From Cryptomeria japonica (taxonomy: Eukaryota; Streptophyta; Pinopsida; Cupressales; Cupressaceae), in the NCBI RefSeq assembly GCF_030272615.1, contig NC_081413.1, forward strand, positions 17,553,785-17,617,784: 64,000 bases of DNA. Reading direction: 5' to 3'. A program made the position numbers and the translations under genes. This document shows positions 11,831 to 22,457 of this stretch, one piece after another; the stretch's first letter is position 1, and each line of letters begins with the position of its first letter. The notes under the pieces were generated by a model. That model saw nothing but the letters and a program-made list of their open reading frames with translations. It was not told the origin of the DNA and did no database searches.

Positions 11831-12784
11831 CATAATAGGTGATGGATCCCCCATCAGGCGACACCAACAACATTGGAGAAGAATTTAAAATCGTTTGGGG
11901 GGGCCGGGGGGGAACAAGAGTGAGGAGAGTCGTTGCAGACATCTTGTTACGTCGAAGATGTTTCCTTACCTTTGAGATGCAGGAGCTGACTGTGCAATAC
12001 GATGGCTCGGAACACTGCAAAGGCATGCAAGCCGATTGTAGAAAACATCACCGTTGGATTTTGTCATTTATTTCAACTTGCCTCCACTAGTACCATCCGT
12101 GGCAGATTATTTGTCGTTTTCCATTCACTTTATTTTACTTTATACGCCAATCATGTGGAACTTTGGTTTTGCAATTTTGGATACGAAGAATTAAAAAAAA
12201 ATACTGTTATTTGACATTTAGTGATAAAAAGAAACATTTGCATGAATATAGAAATATTTTAACTAACATCAGTTGTATTCAAAATTGAATGAAATAAATA
12301 ATGTCCCATGTTCTAAATTAAATTGTAGAAAATTTAATGTTAAATAATTAATATTAAAATTAAATCAAATGAAAAATTTAGTTTTATCTCTTTTTAAAAT
12401 TATAAATTAACTTTTATTTTTAATAAATTTTATATATTTTTTAATTTTCAAAATTTGATTCTATTTGTATTTTTAACATAAAAGTTAAAAAAATTTAGTT
12501 TTAATAATTTAATGTAATTTAAAAAAAATATTTAATTAGAAATATAATTTTATTTGTATTTTAACATAAAAGTTAAAAATTTTTAGTTTTAATAATTTAA
12601 TATAATTTTTAAAAAATGTTTAATTAGAAATATGATTTTAATATTTAAATTTAATTTGCTTAAAATTTTTATTATGTTCAATTTTATAATATTTTTTTAT
12701 TGAATGATATAAGTTTATCTTTTAATTATATAATATAATATAATAATAAATATACTAGAAATTATCAATAAATAATATTATTAA
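11831..12784. other. AT-rich stretch, no gene
   Basis: 12,200-12,784 is extremely AT-rich with repeated ATTTAATTT-like strings. An imperfect direct repeat lies around 12,470-12,560 and 12,560-12,650 (AACATAAAAGTTAAAAA with flanks). A G-rich patch is present near 11,897. No terminus or domain was found. Confidence 0.4.
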
Positions 12785-14297
12785 TAGATCATAAAGTTGT
12801 TTCTAGATTAAATTGTGTATATATTTTTGAATCAACATTTCATATCACACTTTGTGATCCATCACCAGGATAAGGAGAGCCAAAAGAATCAATAGGTATG
12901 AAGTTGCAGACCCAGACTATAAATAGAGAAGGGAGGTGAAAAAAGGACACACGCGGATTGAGGAAAAACAAAAAATATAAAAAATAAATACAAAAATAAA
13001 ATAAAATAAAAAAACAAGAAAAAACAAAAATACAAGCCAAAAGAAATAAAATGAAAAAAAGGAAATAAAAAAAAGCAAGAATATATATATATATATATAT
13101 TAAGTATATATATTCATATACATATAAATGTGTGTGCAAGAAAGATAAAAATAAAACGAAATACAACAAGGGGGAAATGGAGAGAAAGCAAAAAAAGACT
13201 ACAAGCAACAAGAGGATAAGGGAAACTCAGGGGGTAAGGGGCCAAACCTAGAAGGAACCTCAAAGAGGAGGACCAAGCCAAGGGGGAGGGAGAAAGAGAG
13301 AAGAACAAACACAAGCAAGGAGAAGGAAGGTTAATTAAGGTTGGAAAGAAGGGGTTTCCAAGAAGCACTAAGACTCCAACCTTTATAACAATTTGGGTTG
13401 CATAGATGATTGAAAATTTCAATGGCCTCCTTGAGTTTTCTTTTGAAGAAGTTAACTTCTTTGAACAAGACTTGTGTACTCTCAAAACAAATATGATGTT
13501 TGGTCACGAAGGAGTGGTTGGTGAGCGCTGATTTCGAAGTCCGCTCGTGTTTGATGTCTGTACTATGCTCTTTGATCCTGGTGCAGAATGAGCGACCAAT
13601 TTCACCTATATAAGGAGTGTCGCAAGAGCAAACAATCTTGTAAACACCATAACCAAGAAAGATATCTCTGTGATCTTTAAGCAGGGGGATGCGATACTTC
13701 AATAAAGAAAAAGGTTTGAAAGAACAATGAAGACCTTTCTTTGAAATAATTTTAGCAATTTTATCATAAATGCCTTCAATGTAAGGAATGGAGGCACCGG
13801 GGCTGACCTAAGATTGGGTAGGATTAGTTATGGATTGAAAACGAGATTTGGCATGGTTGAAGGCTCTAGATATTTGCTTGTTGGAATAACCATTCAATTG
13901 GAAGACATGGCGAAGATGAGCCAATTCTTGGCTAAGGTATTCCTCATCGCAAATGCGGAAAGCTCTCATGGCCAGGGATTTGAGAATGCCAATTTTTTGG
14001 CAAGGGTGTTGATGAGATGAGGAATGAAGGTAGAGGTTGGTATGAGTAGCTTTGCAATAAACTTGCCGACCAAGAGAGCCGTCTGACTTCATTATGAGCA
14101 AAATGTCAAGGAACGAGAGATGGTTGTCAGTTTCAGCTCCTTGGTGAAAGAAATGTTGAGAGCTAAGCTATTGAGGTGGGGATGGAATTCTTCAAGCTTC
14201 TCACGGTCATGCAACCAACAAACGTTGGTGTCATCCACATATCGCTTCTCTCACGACCATGCGGCCAACAAACATTGGTGTCATCCACATATCGCTT
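12785..14297 (-). mobile_element. Penelope-like retroelement, left arm of palindrome (5'-truncated)
   Basis: This minus-strand copy is mirrored by 14,300-15,489 plus 19,813-20,620 on the plus strand. It begins at the palindrome centre with the RT YVDD codons, runs through the RT C-terminal region and GIY-YIG endonuclease, and ends in a purine-rich (plus strand) 3' UTR with an AT dinucleotide run at about 13,081-13,100. Outer homology between the arms ends near 12,785 and 20,620. Penelope-like elements encode an RT related to telomerase plus a GIY-YIG nuclease; in land plants they are known chiefly from conifers. The element lacks the N-terminal RT half. Confidence 0.82.
13331..14101 (-). pseudogene. 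Penelope-like RT C-terminus and GIY-YIG endonuclease
   Basis: Read on the minus strand, 14,101-13,808 gives the RT tail (CKATHTNLYLH, SHQHPCQKIGIL, LNGYSNKQISRAF). One TAG follows, then 13,804-13,331 continues in the same frame. The second part holds the GIY-YIG domain (GVYKIVCSCDTPYIGEIGRS, RIKEHSTDIKH and downstream His residues) that nicks target DNA. In the sister copy at 14,452-15,368 the codon matching the TAG is CAG (TQSQV), so a single C-to-T change explains it. Otherwise this nuclease frame is intact for more than 120 residues. Confidence 0.85.
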
Positions 14298-14458
14298 GAA
14301 AGCGATATGTGGATGACACCAACATTTGTTGGCCGCATGGGCATGAGAGGCTTGAATAATTCCATCTCCACCTCAATAGCTTAGCCCTCAACATTTCTTT
14401 CACAAAGGAGCTTGAAATTGACAACCATCTCTCGTTCCTTGATGGTGGTGGAAGCGAT
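14102..14458. repeat. palindrome centre with four short RT (YVDD) copies
   Basis: The exact centre is ATATCGCTT-GA-AAGCGATAT at 14,289-14,308. On each side, the sequence starting AAGCGATATGTGGATGAC (Arg-Tyr-Val-Asp-Asp) occurs twice: at about 14,235 and 14,297 reading left, and at 14,300 and 14,453 reading right. The short copies carry only the YVDD/CWPHG part, and the plus-strand 14,300 copy also the next 40 or so codons, before the full-length tails begin. All four copies are truncated at nearly the same base. Confidence 0.85.
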
Positions 14459-15489
14459 ATGTGGATGACACCAATGTTTGTTGGCCGCATGGCCATGAGA
14501 AGCTTGAAGAATTCCATTCCCACCTCAATAGCTTAGCCCTCAACATTTCTTTCACCAAGGAGCTTGAAATCGACAACCATCTCCTGTTCCTTGACATTTT
14601 GCTCATAAGGAAGTCAGAGGAATCTCTTGGTCAGCGAGTTTATCACATAGCTACTCATACCAACCTCTACCTTCATTCCTCGTCTCATCACCACCCTTGC
14701 CAAAAAATTGGCATTCTCAAATTCCTGGCCACGAGAGCTTTCCACATTTGCGATGAGGAATACCTTAGCCAAGAATTGGCTCATCTTCGCCATGTCTTCC
14801 AATTGAATGGTTATTCCAACAAGCAAATCTCTAGAGCCTTCAACCATGCCAAGTCTTGTTTTCAATCCATAATTAATCCTACCCAATCTCAGGTCAACCC
14901 TAGTGCCTCCATTCCTTACATTGAAGGCATTTTTGATAAAATTGCCAAAATTCTTTCAAAGAAAGGTCTTCGTTGTTCTTTCAAACCTTTTTCTTTATCA
15001 AAGTATCGCATCCCCCTGCTTAAAGATCGCAAGATATCTTTCTTGATTCTAGTGTTTACAAGATTGTTTGCTCTTACGGAAATCCTTATATAGGTGAACC
15101 TAGTTGCTCATTTTGCACTAGGATCAAAGAGCATAGTGCAAACATCAAACATGAGAGGACTTCGAAATCAATGCTCGCCGACCACTCCTTCATGACCAAA
15201 CATCATATTTGCCTTCAGAGCGCACAAGTCTTGTTCAAAGAAGATAACTTCTTCAAAAGAAAACTCAAGGAGGCCATTGAAATTTTCAATCATCTGTGCA
15301 ACCTAAACCGTGATGAAGGTTGGAGTCTTAGTGCTTCTTGGAGACCCCTTCTTTCCAACCTTAATTAACCTTCCTTCTCCTTGTTTGTTTTTGTTCTTAT
15401 CTCTTTCTCCCTCCCCCTTGGCTTGGTCCTCCTCTTTGAGGTTCCTTCTAGGTTTGACCCCTTACCCCCTAAGTTTCCCTTATCCTCTT
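14300..15489 (+). mobile_element. Penelope-like retroelement, right arm (first part)
   Basis: This is the inverted counterpart of 12,785-14,297. It runs from the YVDD codons through the RT tail and nuclease to the start of the 3' UTR (CTCCCTCCCCCTTGGCTTGG, matching the purine-rich left arm). At about 15,489 it is interrupted by a LINE and resumes at 19,813. Confidence 0.82.
14452..15368 (+). pseudogene. Penelope-like RT C-terminus and GIY-YIG endonuclease
   Basis: From the RT catalytic box (RYVDDTNVCWPHG) one frame stays open to 15,093 and covers the RT palm tail (FHSHLNSLALNISFTKE, NHLLFLDIL) and the connecting region. A frameshift near 15,040 then moves the GIY-YIG domain (VYKIVCSYGNPYIGEP, RIKEHSANIKHER) into another frame, which runs to the stop at about 15,366. 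The YVDD Asp pair is present, but the RT fingers and palm upstream are missing, so neither activity is likely to survive. Confidence 0.85.
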
Positions 15490-16408
15490 TTTTTTTTGTT
15501 TTTTTGTTTATCGGTAAAAGGCCAAGGCTTGAAATTTTTTATTAATTGTTAAAAATTATTACAACCTCCATTCAGTGTGGGCACCAATAGGAAAGAATGG
15601 GGGAAGAAAACCTTCAGTCTCGCCCAAATTCTTTAGGGGATCAGATTCTAATTATACAAAGAGAAGAAAAGACATAACATAAGAGAAGTAGAAGGGAAGC
15701 AAATACAATGCTCCCGGTTGGAACCACCAACTGAGCAATATGCCCAAGCACCGAGATTAAATCCTAGAGAGCTAAATGAGCCAAGAAGATAACTGCTATG
15801 CCGATAGAAGCCTGGATCTTATCCTTAGGAAGTCTGATGCAGTAATTCTGAGAGAGAAATACAAACCCAGGTTCTCCTGAGAATAGGCCTTGCTCGACCC
15901 GACTAACCAACTTCAACCTGCATGATACCTTGCGGAAAGTACTCAACAAGGGGTTAGTAGAAAATACTAACAACATAATAAATTCACCCTTAAAGATCCT
16001 TAAAACAATAGAAGCCTACAAACCATAAAAGATATGAAGCCAACAATACTCTCCCTTTTCCTACAGAGAAATCTCAAGAAACCTAAAGAAAGCTATCTCC
16101 ATGTAGGCAAAGACATATACAAGGAGAATCACTGAGCCGAGATGTACAAAGATGCTACCACAAACCAATAATAGTCTTCCAAATATAGACAAGGATAAAC
16201 ATTTGACTAATTAATTAACTAGCTCATAAAAGAAAGTATCAACCGTGAGCTGTTAGGAAGTAAAACATCAGCCTTAATATTCATAGATAAAGAATTGCTC
16301 ATGAGAGGCCTACTGAAGAAAGTTGATAAATACACCAGTAAGCTAAAACAGAAGATGAGGAGAGAATGTATATATATACAACATAAGCAAATATATATAC
16401 CTATATAT

Positions 16409-16410
<2 letters not shown>

Positions 16411-16493
<83 letters not shown>
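16411..16493. repeat. (AC)n microsatellite
   Basis: About 41 AC units with a single G interruption at about 16,467, flanked by ATATAT runs. It creates spurious Val-Cys and Thr-His ORFs on either strand. Confidence 0.97.
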
Positions 16494-16506
<13 letters not shown>

Positions 16507-16791
16507 CCGAGTAACTGAGAATATTAAAATAAGCTGAGATCTAAATACATAACTTGCTGAAAGTAAAGACAGAAGTGTAAAAAGCAGTTATCCTAGAAAG
16601 AGTACTAAATTAAACCCCAAGCCCATTAACCAAGTCCAGATTTACGACAAAACCCGGGAGAGGAGACATCCCTTATAGTTTGAAGAGTATCTATCTTTAG
16701 ATAGCTCCACAAAAAAGGGAGCAAACTAGATACATATTATAGACAAAAAGGAACCAGAAGCATGAAAAAGTGCTTTCCTGCGATAGAAGCC

Positions 16792-17577
16792 TCATCCTTT
16801 CCTTCCCCACTCCTGAGGAGCCATGGCTCCCGAGCTAGCTGGCCAATCTGCAAAGGGGGAGGCAGGGGAGGGAGGAATTGTCACCTCGTCCATGATCACT
16901 GTAATATTCTCTGCTTCGAGATAATTAATAAACCATTTGTTGCGCGGAGGCTTTTTAACTTGCAAGAGCCATAAAAGGAAGGAAAAATTCCTGCTTCTGA
17001 ATGGGCTATAGGCTTCAAAAGCCAGAGGATCCTCTATAGTCAGAACAGGGTATCTCGGCACCAGATTATTCATCCTGATAAGGATATTGTAATCACGGGG
17101 CTTTGGAGTTGTGAGCTCTTCATCAATGTTGACCACCACTCGCTCCAATTCACCCAACAATTCCTTCTTAAAGACCTTTTTGCAGAGTTTCACCACCACA
17201 TTCCTATCTTTCTCAAGATGCATAGCCACTGCCAAGAACATCGCTGCGATGTCTGGATTAGCTTTGTTCTGATCCTCATTTAAAATATAATCCCTCCCCA
17301 AGGTTTTCATAACAGCTTCGATAACCAGGGCATTCAGATGAACTGGAATACCCTTCAATCTCTCCTCTTTGATTTCCCCTATAAAGGCCATCTACCGTTT
17401 GAGCCCTAGAAGTCTCAGTGGGGTATCCATCGGAACTAAATGAGAAATAAGCCAAAACCCTGGCCAATTGAACTTAAATAGAGCAGAAGTTTTAATGATA
17501 CGAGAAATACAACCCATCTTGCTGTAGAGGTATGCAAGATACAGGTAGATGAACGAGATCAGAGGGTTAGGATGCAA
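16792..17577 (-). CDS. unidentified protein, about 262 codons with one internal TAG
   Basis: Reading from 17,577, the frame is open to a stop at 16,792 except for one TAG at 17,392-17,394, directly before an ATG at 17,391. The 199-codon part after that ATG is mixed alpha-helical and charged (EIKEERLKGIPVHLNALVIE, MHLEKDRNVVVKLCKKVF) with a Pro-rich C-terminus. The 61 codons upstream include FNWPGFWLISHLVPMDT. Codon use and composition look protein-like, but I recognise no family. It lies about 460 bp beyond the RNase H stop of the surrounding LINE, on the same strand, so it could be an extra LINE ORF, a captured gene fragment or part of another element. The start is unresolved: ATG 17,391 if TAG is real, further upstream if TAG replaced CAG. 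Confidence 0.5.
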
Positions 17578-18038
17578 TTGAAGCGATCTCTATGATCTAA
17601 GCAATAATTACCGCCGCCTCAAGGCAAACAAGCAATAGATAATTTGCTTTCAATCGCAGAAGGGAAGTCACTTCATCATTATTAAAATACCGTCAGATTG
17701 GTACTAATCGAGGGGAGTTGACGACAAAGGACATCCAAAAAAGGGAAGCAACTTCCTCTAAAAATTGGCTAAAGCTTAAGATACAAGTAATCTAGATTGT
17801 GACTAAAAGGCTAGACAAGATAGATAAGGCAGACGAGACTCATAATCATTTATTCCTTTTAGTATACAATGGCTATAAAAACATTAATACCTATATATCC
17901 ATGCATATATATTTCAATAGTAATGATATGTATGAATGTATGCCTATAAAGATATGCATATGCTTATATACATCTGCATACTAAAAGTCATAAAATATTA
18001 TAAGGCTCGAGGCAATAATCTGAGAAAGGATTCTTTTA
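17578..18038. other. LINE 3' spacer between RNase H and the unidentified ORF
   Basis: No coding signal. The region is AT-rich with TATA and ATGTATG strings at 17,880-17,970. Confidence 0.4.
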
Positions 18039-19799
18039 TTAACTTATATATTGACCATCAGCTCCGACATTAGCCAGTGCATCCACTCTAGAATTTCCTT
18101 CTCGATAGATATAGTTGAAGGTTAATTTCTCAAAAAAAATTAGGAGACAGAGAGCTCTAGCCAAAAGTGCATTAATCTTCCAATTCGGAAGGGAGCCTTT
18201 TCTAAGGCCATTAATGATAATGGCCAAGTCTCCCTCAATAGCCAATTTGTGAATGCCTCTGTTTTGGCAGAGAAGAAGACCTTCAATGAGGGCTAAAATT
18301 TCAGCCCTATTGCTGGACGCAAGCCCTATGGGTTTAGCTGCCCTAGCCAATTCCTTCCCTACTTCATCATGGAGACAACATCCAATACCTGCAGGACCTG
18401 GATTACCATGTGATGCTCCATCAAAGTTTAACTTAAACCAACCCCTTTTAGGGGATATCCACTTACAAGCATCCCTCAACTCTTGATTTTTGGAGCTACC
18501 AATACCAACAAAGGGAGGGATCCTCAAACCAAACCATCTCCCTCTCATCTTCTCATCCCAATAGGTCATTACAGAGAGGTTGCTGGGGAATTTAGAGATT
18601 CTGCTATTTAAAAGTTCTACTATTGAAGCTTCTATTTTGTTTGCTAAAAGGGACCAATCCATCTTCTTTTCCTTAAAGAGCCTCCTATTGCGTTCCTTCC
18701 AAAGTTCCCAGATTATCAGAGAGGGAGCTAAGATCCACAACCCTCCATAAAGGGAATTCTTAAAAAGGGTTGGCCAAGTTTGAAACATTCCAAGGATGGA
18801 GTTAGGAAAGGTAGAGGACCATCCTAATTTGTTGCACAACCATATCCAACATTTAGATGCGTAGTTACAATTGAGAAGGATATGATCTGTATCTTCATCC
18901 GTCCCTTCACACAAAGAACATCTACTAGGACCTTCATAGCCTATCTTTTTAAATTTATCTGTTGTGAGAATCTTGCCCTAGAGGGCTAACCAAGAGAAGA
19001 CCCCAGCCTTAGGCAGACACATCTTATCCCAACACAAGGCTATTGGGACCGTGGTGGCCGAGGAGAGTTGCTGATTAAGGAGGACATTATAGCCATCCTT
19101 TGAGGAATACTCCCCCGATTTTGAGCCATCCCAAACCACAGAATCTAACCCTAAATTGAAAGTAACCATCCTTTTCTTAAGGATATCTTGAAGCAGTAGT
19201 TTCTCCTTGGCCGAGATGTTTTCCTGATCAAGGGATCTCCAGGACCAGCTTATAGCTAAGTCACCCTCTAAGGGCGAGATATAGTCCTTGACATACCTAC
19301 CCCAAATAGATTCAAGTAGTTCTCTTGAAGACTCCAAGTTAGCTTGATGCTGAAGGACTGGAAAACCACCCCAAGAGTCTGACCAGAAGAGGGCTTTATC
19401 ACCCTTACCCAGATTCCAAGTCAATTTGTTCGACATGATATTCCTACAATCCAACATAAAATTCCAAATACGTGAGCCTCTAAGTGGTGATGGATCTCTG
19501 AAGAGGCTCATATGGTCTCTACCTCGGAGATACTTATGAAAGAGGATTTGGGCCCATTTTAGATGGGGAGACCTAAACATTTTCCATACTAATTTATCTC
19601 CTAATGCCTTTCTCTGAACTTTAATATCCTTAATCCCAATACCCTCTACAGACTTGGGCCTACAAATCTTATCCCAGGCCATTAAGGAGATACGTTTCTT
19701 TGCTTCCGACCCTGGCCAAAAGAAGGATCTTAGATGTCTATTTAACGCTTCCTTTTTAGACTGAGGCAGGCTAAAACATGAGAGCTGGTAGATAGGCAT
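18039..19799 (-). pseudogene. LINE ORF2 C-terminus: RT thumb region, zf-RVT and RNase H
   Basis: One minus-strand frame covers about 585 codons with a single TAG at about 18,975. 19,799-18,978 is the post-RT region (FFWPGSEAKKRISLMAWDKIC, SVWDGSKSGEYSSKDGY-like blocks, FSWLAL). After the TAG, QGKILT would be the expected reading, so CAG-to-TAG is likely. The zinc-binding zf-RVT segment follows (CSLCEGTDEDTDHILLNC), then an RVT_3-type RNase H with FDGASHGNPGPAG, NRAE, EGDLA and RVDALANVG supplying the four acidic residues. The RT palm itself is missing because the element is 5'-truncated. The near-intact frame suggests a moderately recent insertion. Confidence 0.88.
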
Positions 19800-19812
19800 A
19801 GTTGCTAGAATT

Positions 19813-20036
19813 GTTGCTTGTAGTCTGTTTTTGCTTTCTCTCCATTTCCCCCTTGTTGTATTTCATTTTATTTTTATTTATGTTTGTTTATATATGTGTG
19901 TGCCTGTGGGTGTGCGTGTATATTTTTATCTTTCTTGCACACACATTTATATGTATGTATGTATGAATATATATACTTATATATCCATACATACATATAG
20001 ATATGCATATTTTTCCTTACATGCACATTTTTTTCA

Positions 20037-20087
<51 letters not shown>

Positions 20088-20620
20088 TTTCATGTGTGTT
20101 TGTATGTATGTATGTATGTAGGTATGTACCTTTATCTTTCTTACTCTCGCATATGTATGTATGAATATATAAACTTATATATCCATACATACATATAGAT
20201 ATACATATATATTTTTCCTTTATTCTCTTTATTTCATATATATATATACTTCCTAGTGTTTTTCTTTCCTTTTTTCATTTGATTTATTTCTTTTGGCTTG
20301 TATTTTTGTTTTTTCTTATTTATTTATTTAATTTAATTTTTGTATTTATTATGTAATTTTATTCTTAATTGTAATTTTTTATGGTTTCTCATTTTATTTG
20401 ACTTCTTTCTTGTTTATATTTTCTATTTTTCCTCGATCCGCGTGTGTCCTTTTGTCACCTCCCTTTTCTATTTATAGTCTGGGTCTACAACTTCATACCT
20501 ATTGATTCTTTTGGCTCTCTTTATCCCGATGATGGATCATAGAGTGTGATCCAAAACGTTGATTAAAAAATCTATACACAATTTAATCCAGAAACAATTT
20601 TATGATCTATTCTATGGATT
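19813..20620 (+). mobile_element. Penelope-like retroelement, right arm (3' UTR and end)
   Basis: This continues the right arm after the LINE. It mirrors 12,785-13,215: TTGCTTGTAGTCTG, CCATTTCCCCCTTGTTGTAT, and farther out CTATTTATAGTCTGGGTCT and GATCCGCGTGTGTCCTTTTG, which are the reverse complements of left-arm strings. The arm is longer than the left one because GTATGTAT and TA runs (20,039-20,085 is a pure TA run) and a partly duplicated ATATCCATACATAC block have expanded. Confidence 0.8.
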
Positions 20621-21002
20621 GTGGAAATCGCTTATCTTTAATATTATTAATTTTTTATATAATATATATTACAAAAAAATTTAAACATATAATTTATTTA
20701 TTTATATGGTATATTTATTATAGATCATAATACAAAAGTTATTCAATTTTTTTAAAATATTTTATAATCAAAATTAACTACAAACAGTTCACAATACTTG
20801 AATCTTCAAAACCCCGTCTAACATATTTAGATACAAATTTCAAATACCATAACAGACCTTGTTCAAATAAACATACCTACACACCATATTCTACTTACAA
20901 CTCCTAATACATAATAAAAAGACTCCCTATCACTTTAAAACTAAGCATTACGCAAACATAATAAAAAAAACTGTAATTTTAGTTCATTGGCTTCTTACAA
21001 CT
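20621..21002. other. AT-rich spacer
   Basis: No gene, terminus or clear repeat. Confidence 0.4.
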
Positions 21003-21484
21003 CAACTAGAAATACTCCTTCTTGAAAGCACTCTTTTTCTTTGTCTTCTTTGACACATCCGACCCCAAGATCTCCACCATATGCTCTTTGCTTCTCAGGC
21101 AATCCTTGATGTATTCCCATCCCACTTGTGTCTCCTCCCTCCGAGCTTCCCGATCCATGTCCGCCTCGAAATCATAAAGGATCTCAATGGTGGCATGAAC
21201 TCTGCTAAGTGAATCCATTCTCTATTTGTAAACATGAATCCATCTCCCGACCTTACAATGGTCATGAATGTCTCTATTTTAAACTTCCATTCGTCCTTGA
21301 CACTCTCCCTTATAACCCACTTGACGTCCTCCTTCATTCCTAACTCAAGCCCCCATACAAATAACATAGAAATCAAATCAACAATATTTCTATATTGAAA
21401 TTCAGATTCCATGAATTCCTTCCCCAATAATACATCCACCATCTGGAAGAATTTTGGGTCCTCAATTTTGAATACATTTTGCAT
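21003..21484 (-). pseudogene. unidentified charged, helical protein fragment
   Basis: A minus-strand ORF from 21,484 (MQNVFKIEDPKFFQMVDVLL) and a second from 21,218 (MDSLSRVHATIEILYDFEAD) overlap in different frames. They read best as one protein of about 150 residues with a single frameshift near 21,215. The end is Lys-rich (SKKTKKKSAFKKEYF) before a stop. The composition is protein-like, with alternating charged and hydrophobic residues, but no family is recognised. It lies about 550 bp beyond a LINE RNase H fragment on the same strand, the same relative place as the unidentified ORF at 16,792-17,577; the two sequences do not look alike by eye. Confidence 0.4.
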
Positions 21485-22029
21485 TCATTCTTCCGATATT
21501 GCCCCCATGAAATTCATATTGTTATTACTTTTGTTGTGACAAGCAAAAAAATTGCCTCCATTTCTACCACTGCACCACCAAGTTCCTTTCGTCTCCACCC
21601 TCTAACCAAACACAAATCGAAAACTTGCAATCTCAATCCTCAAAACAACGTAGGTATGCACCCCACTTGTCTCAGCTCCAAAAATGAATTCCTTCACATT
21701 ACCTTTCAATTACTAATAAATCCTCGTTGGGCTCATAAAAATCTATTAAAATTGAATGTCATGTTATGTGTGTCACCAACTCACTTTGCCATAAATTATC
21801 ACACATTCCAATCATCAAAATTTTGCTTGATGCTTGCACCACCCCACACAATTTTGAATTTTGGCAGCATACGCTCCCTATCTGATCATTATTGTAGTTA
21901 TTGGATGTGACCGTCTAGCATTAAAACCAACAAACTTTCGTTGGAGATTCAAATCTACTTGCCAAATCACCTCGTGATGTCACCTTCCACCACCTCCTCA
22001 ATCCTTTGTCCTTCACGTAGACCTTCCCA
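21485..22029. other. decayed sequence between RNase H fragment and unidentified ORF
   Basis: A 143-codon plus-strand ORF (21,479-21,910) has no recognisable domain and probably arises by chance. The minus strand has scattered short protein-like pieces with many stops. Confidence 0.3.
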
Positions 22030-22457
22030 CCATCTCACTTCTTGCTCATTAAGAACACACCCCCGATTGGAGAGAAAATCCGCTTCCTAGTTACCCTCTC
22101 TTCGTACATGCAGGGCTTTGAAATCTTGAAAGGTACTAAGTTTTTGCACAATTATATCGATTAGTTTTTTTATTTTCCAGCTCTGTGCTTCCCCTTATGC
22201 AATGACATCGACCACTATTTTCAAATCTCTTTCTAAGTGAAGTCTCAACACAAATAATTTTTGTCTACTAGAGACATTGCAAGGAGCCTTGCTTGGGCCT
22301 CCACTTCATTATTGGTACCACCCTTCAACTTTTGTGCTCCCATTGCCAATACTTCACCATTGCCATTTCTCACATTGCATGCAACCCTTAAGGATCTTGG
22401 ATTTTCCTTTGATGCCCCGTCAAAATTGATCTTGATCCATCGAGCTTTCGACTTCAT
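22030..22457 (-). pseudogene. LINE RNase H (RVT_3) fragment
   Basis: The minus strand opens with ARWIKINFDGASKENP (first catalytic Asp), then NVRNGNGEVLAMGAQKL and TNNEVEAQARLLAM (Glu). After frameshifts comes REGN-stop-EADFLSNRG near 22,080. In intact family members the stop position is Gln (REGNQxAD), so this TAG again fits CAG-to-TAG. The RT part is absent; this is an isolated 3' fragment of an L1-type LINE. Confidence 0.75.

Larger units (their letters stand above)
15490..19812 (-). mobile_element. L1-type LINE, 5'-truncated, inside the Penelope palindrome
   Basis: Comparison with the left arm shows the right arm was opened between CCTCTT and GTTGCTTGTAG. The inserted DNA starts on the plus strand with a poly-T run (the reverse of a poly-A tail) followed by GTTTATCGGTAAAAGG, resembling the 3' ends of plant LINEs. 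It ends at a truncated RT. Its 3' half holds an unidentified ORF (16,792-17,577) and a long (AC)n run. No clear target duplication was found; a few bases of overlap (TT) are all I see. The region between the RNase H stop (18,039) and the poly-T is unusually long, so a second insertion may be hidden there. Confidence 0.7.

Noticed and set aside
12840-13485. Two 123-codon minus-strand ORFs rich in Phe, Leu and Tyr
   Set aside because: They arise from purine-rich and A-rich 3' UTR sequence of the Penelope-like arm and have low complexity.
16219-16537. ORFs of Val-Cys and Thr-His repeats on both strands
   Set aside because: They are produced by the (AC)n microsatellite at 16,411-16,493.
19831-20121. 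96-codon plus-strand ORF with Tyr-Ile and Cys-Val runs
   Set aside because: Created by TA and GTAT microsatellites in the right Penelope arm.
21479-21910. 143-codon plus-strand ORF
   Set aside because: No recognisable domain; composition typical of an antisense chance frame next to LINE remains.
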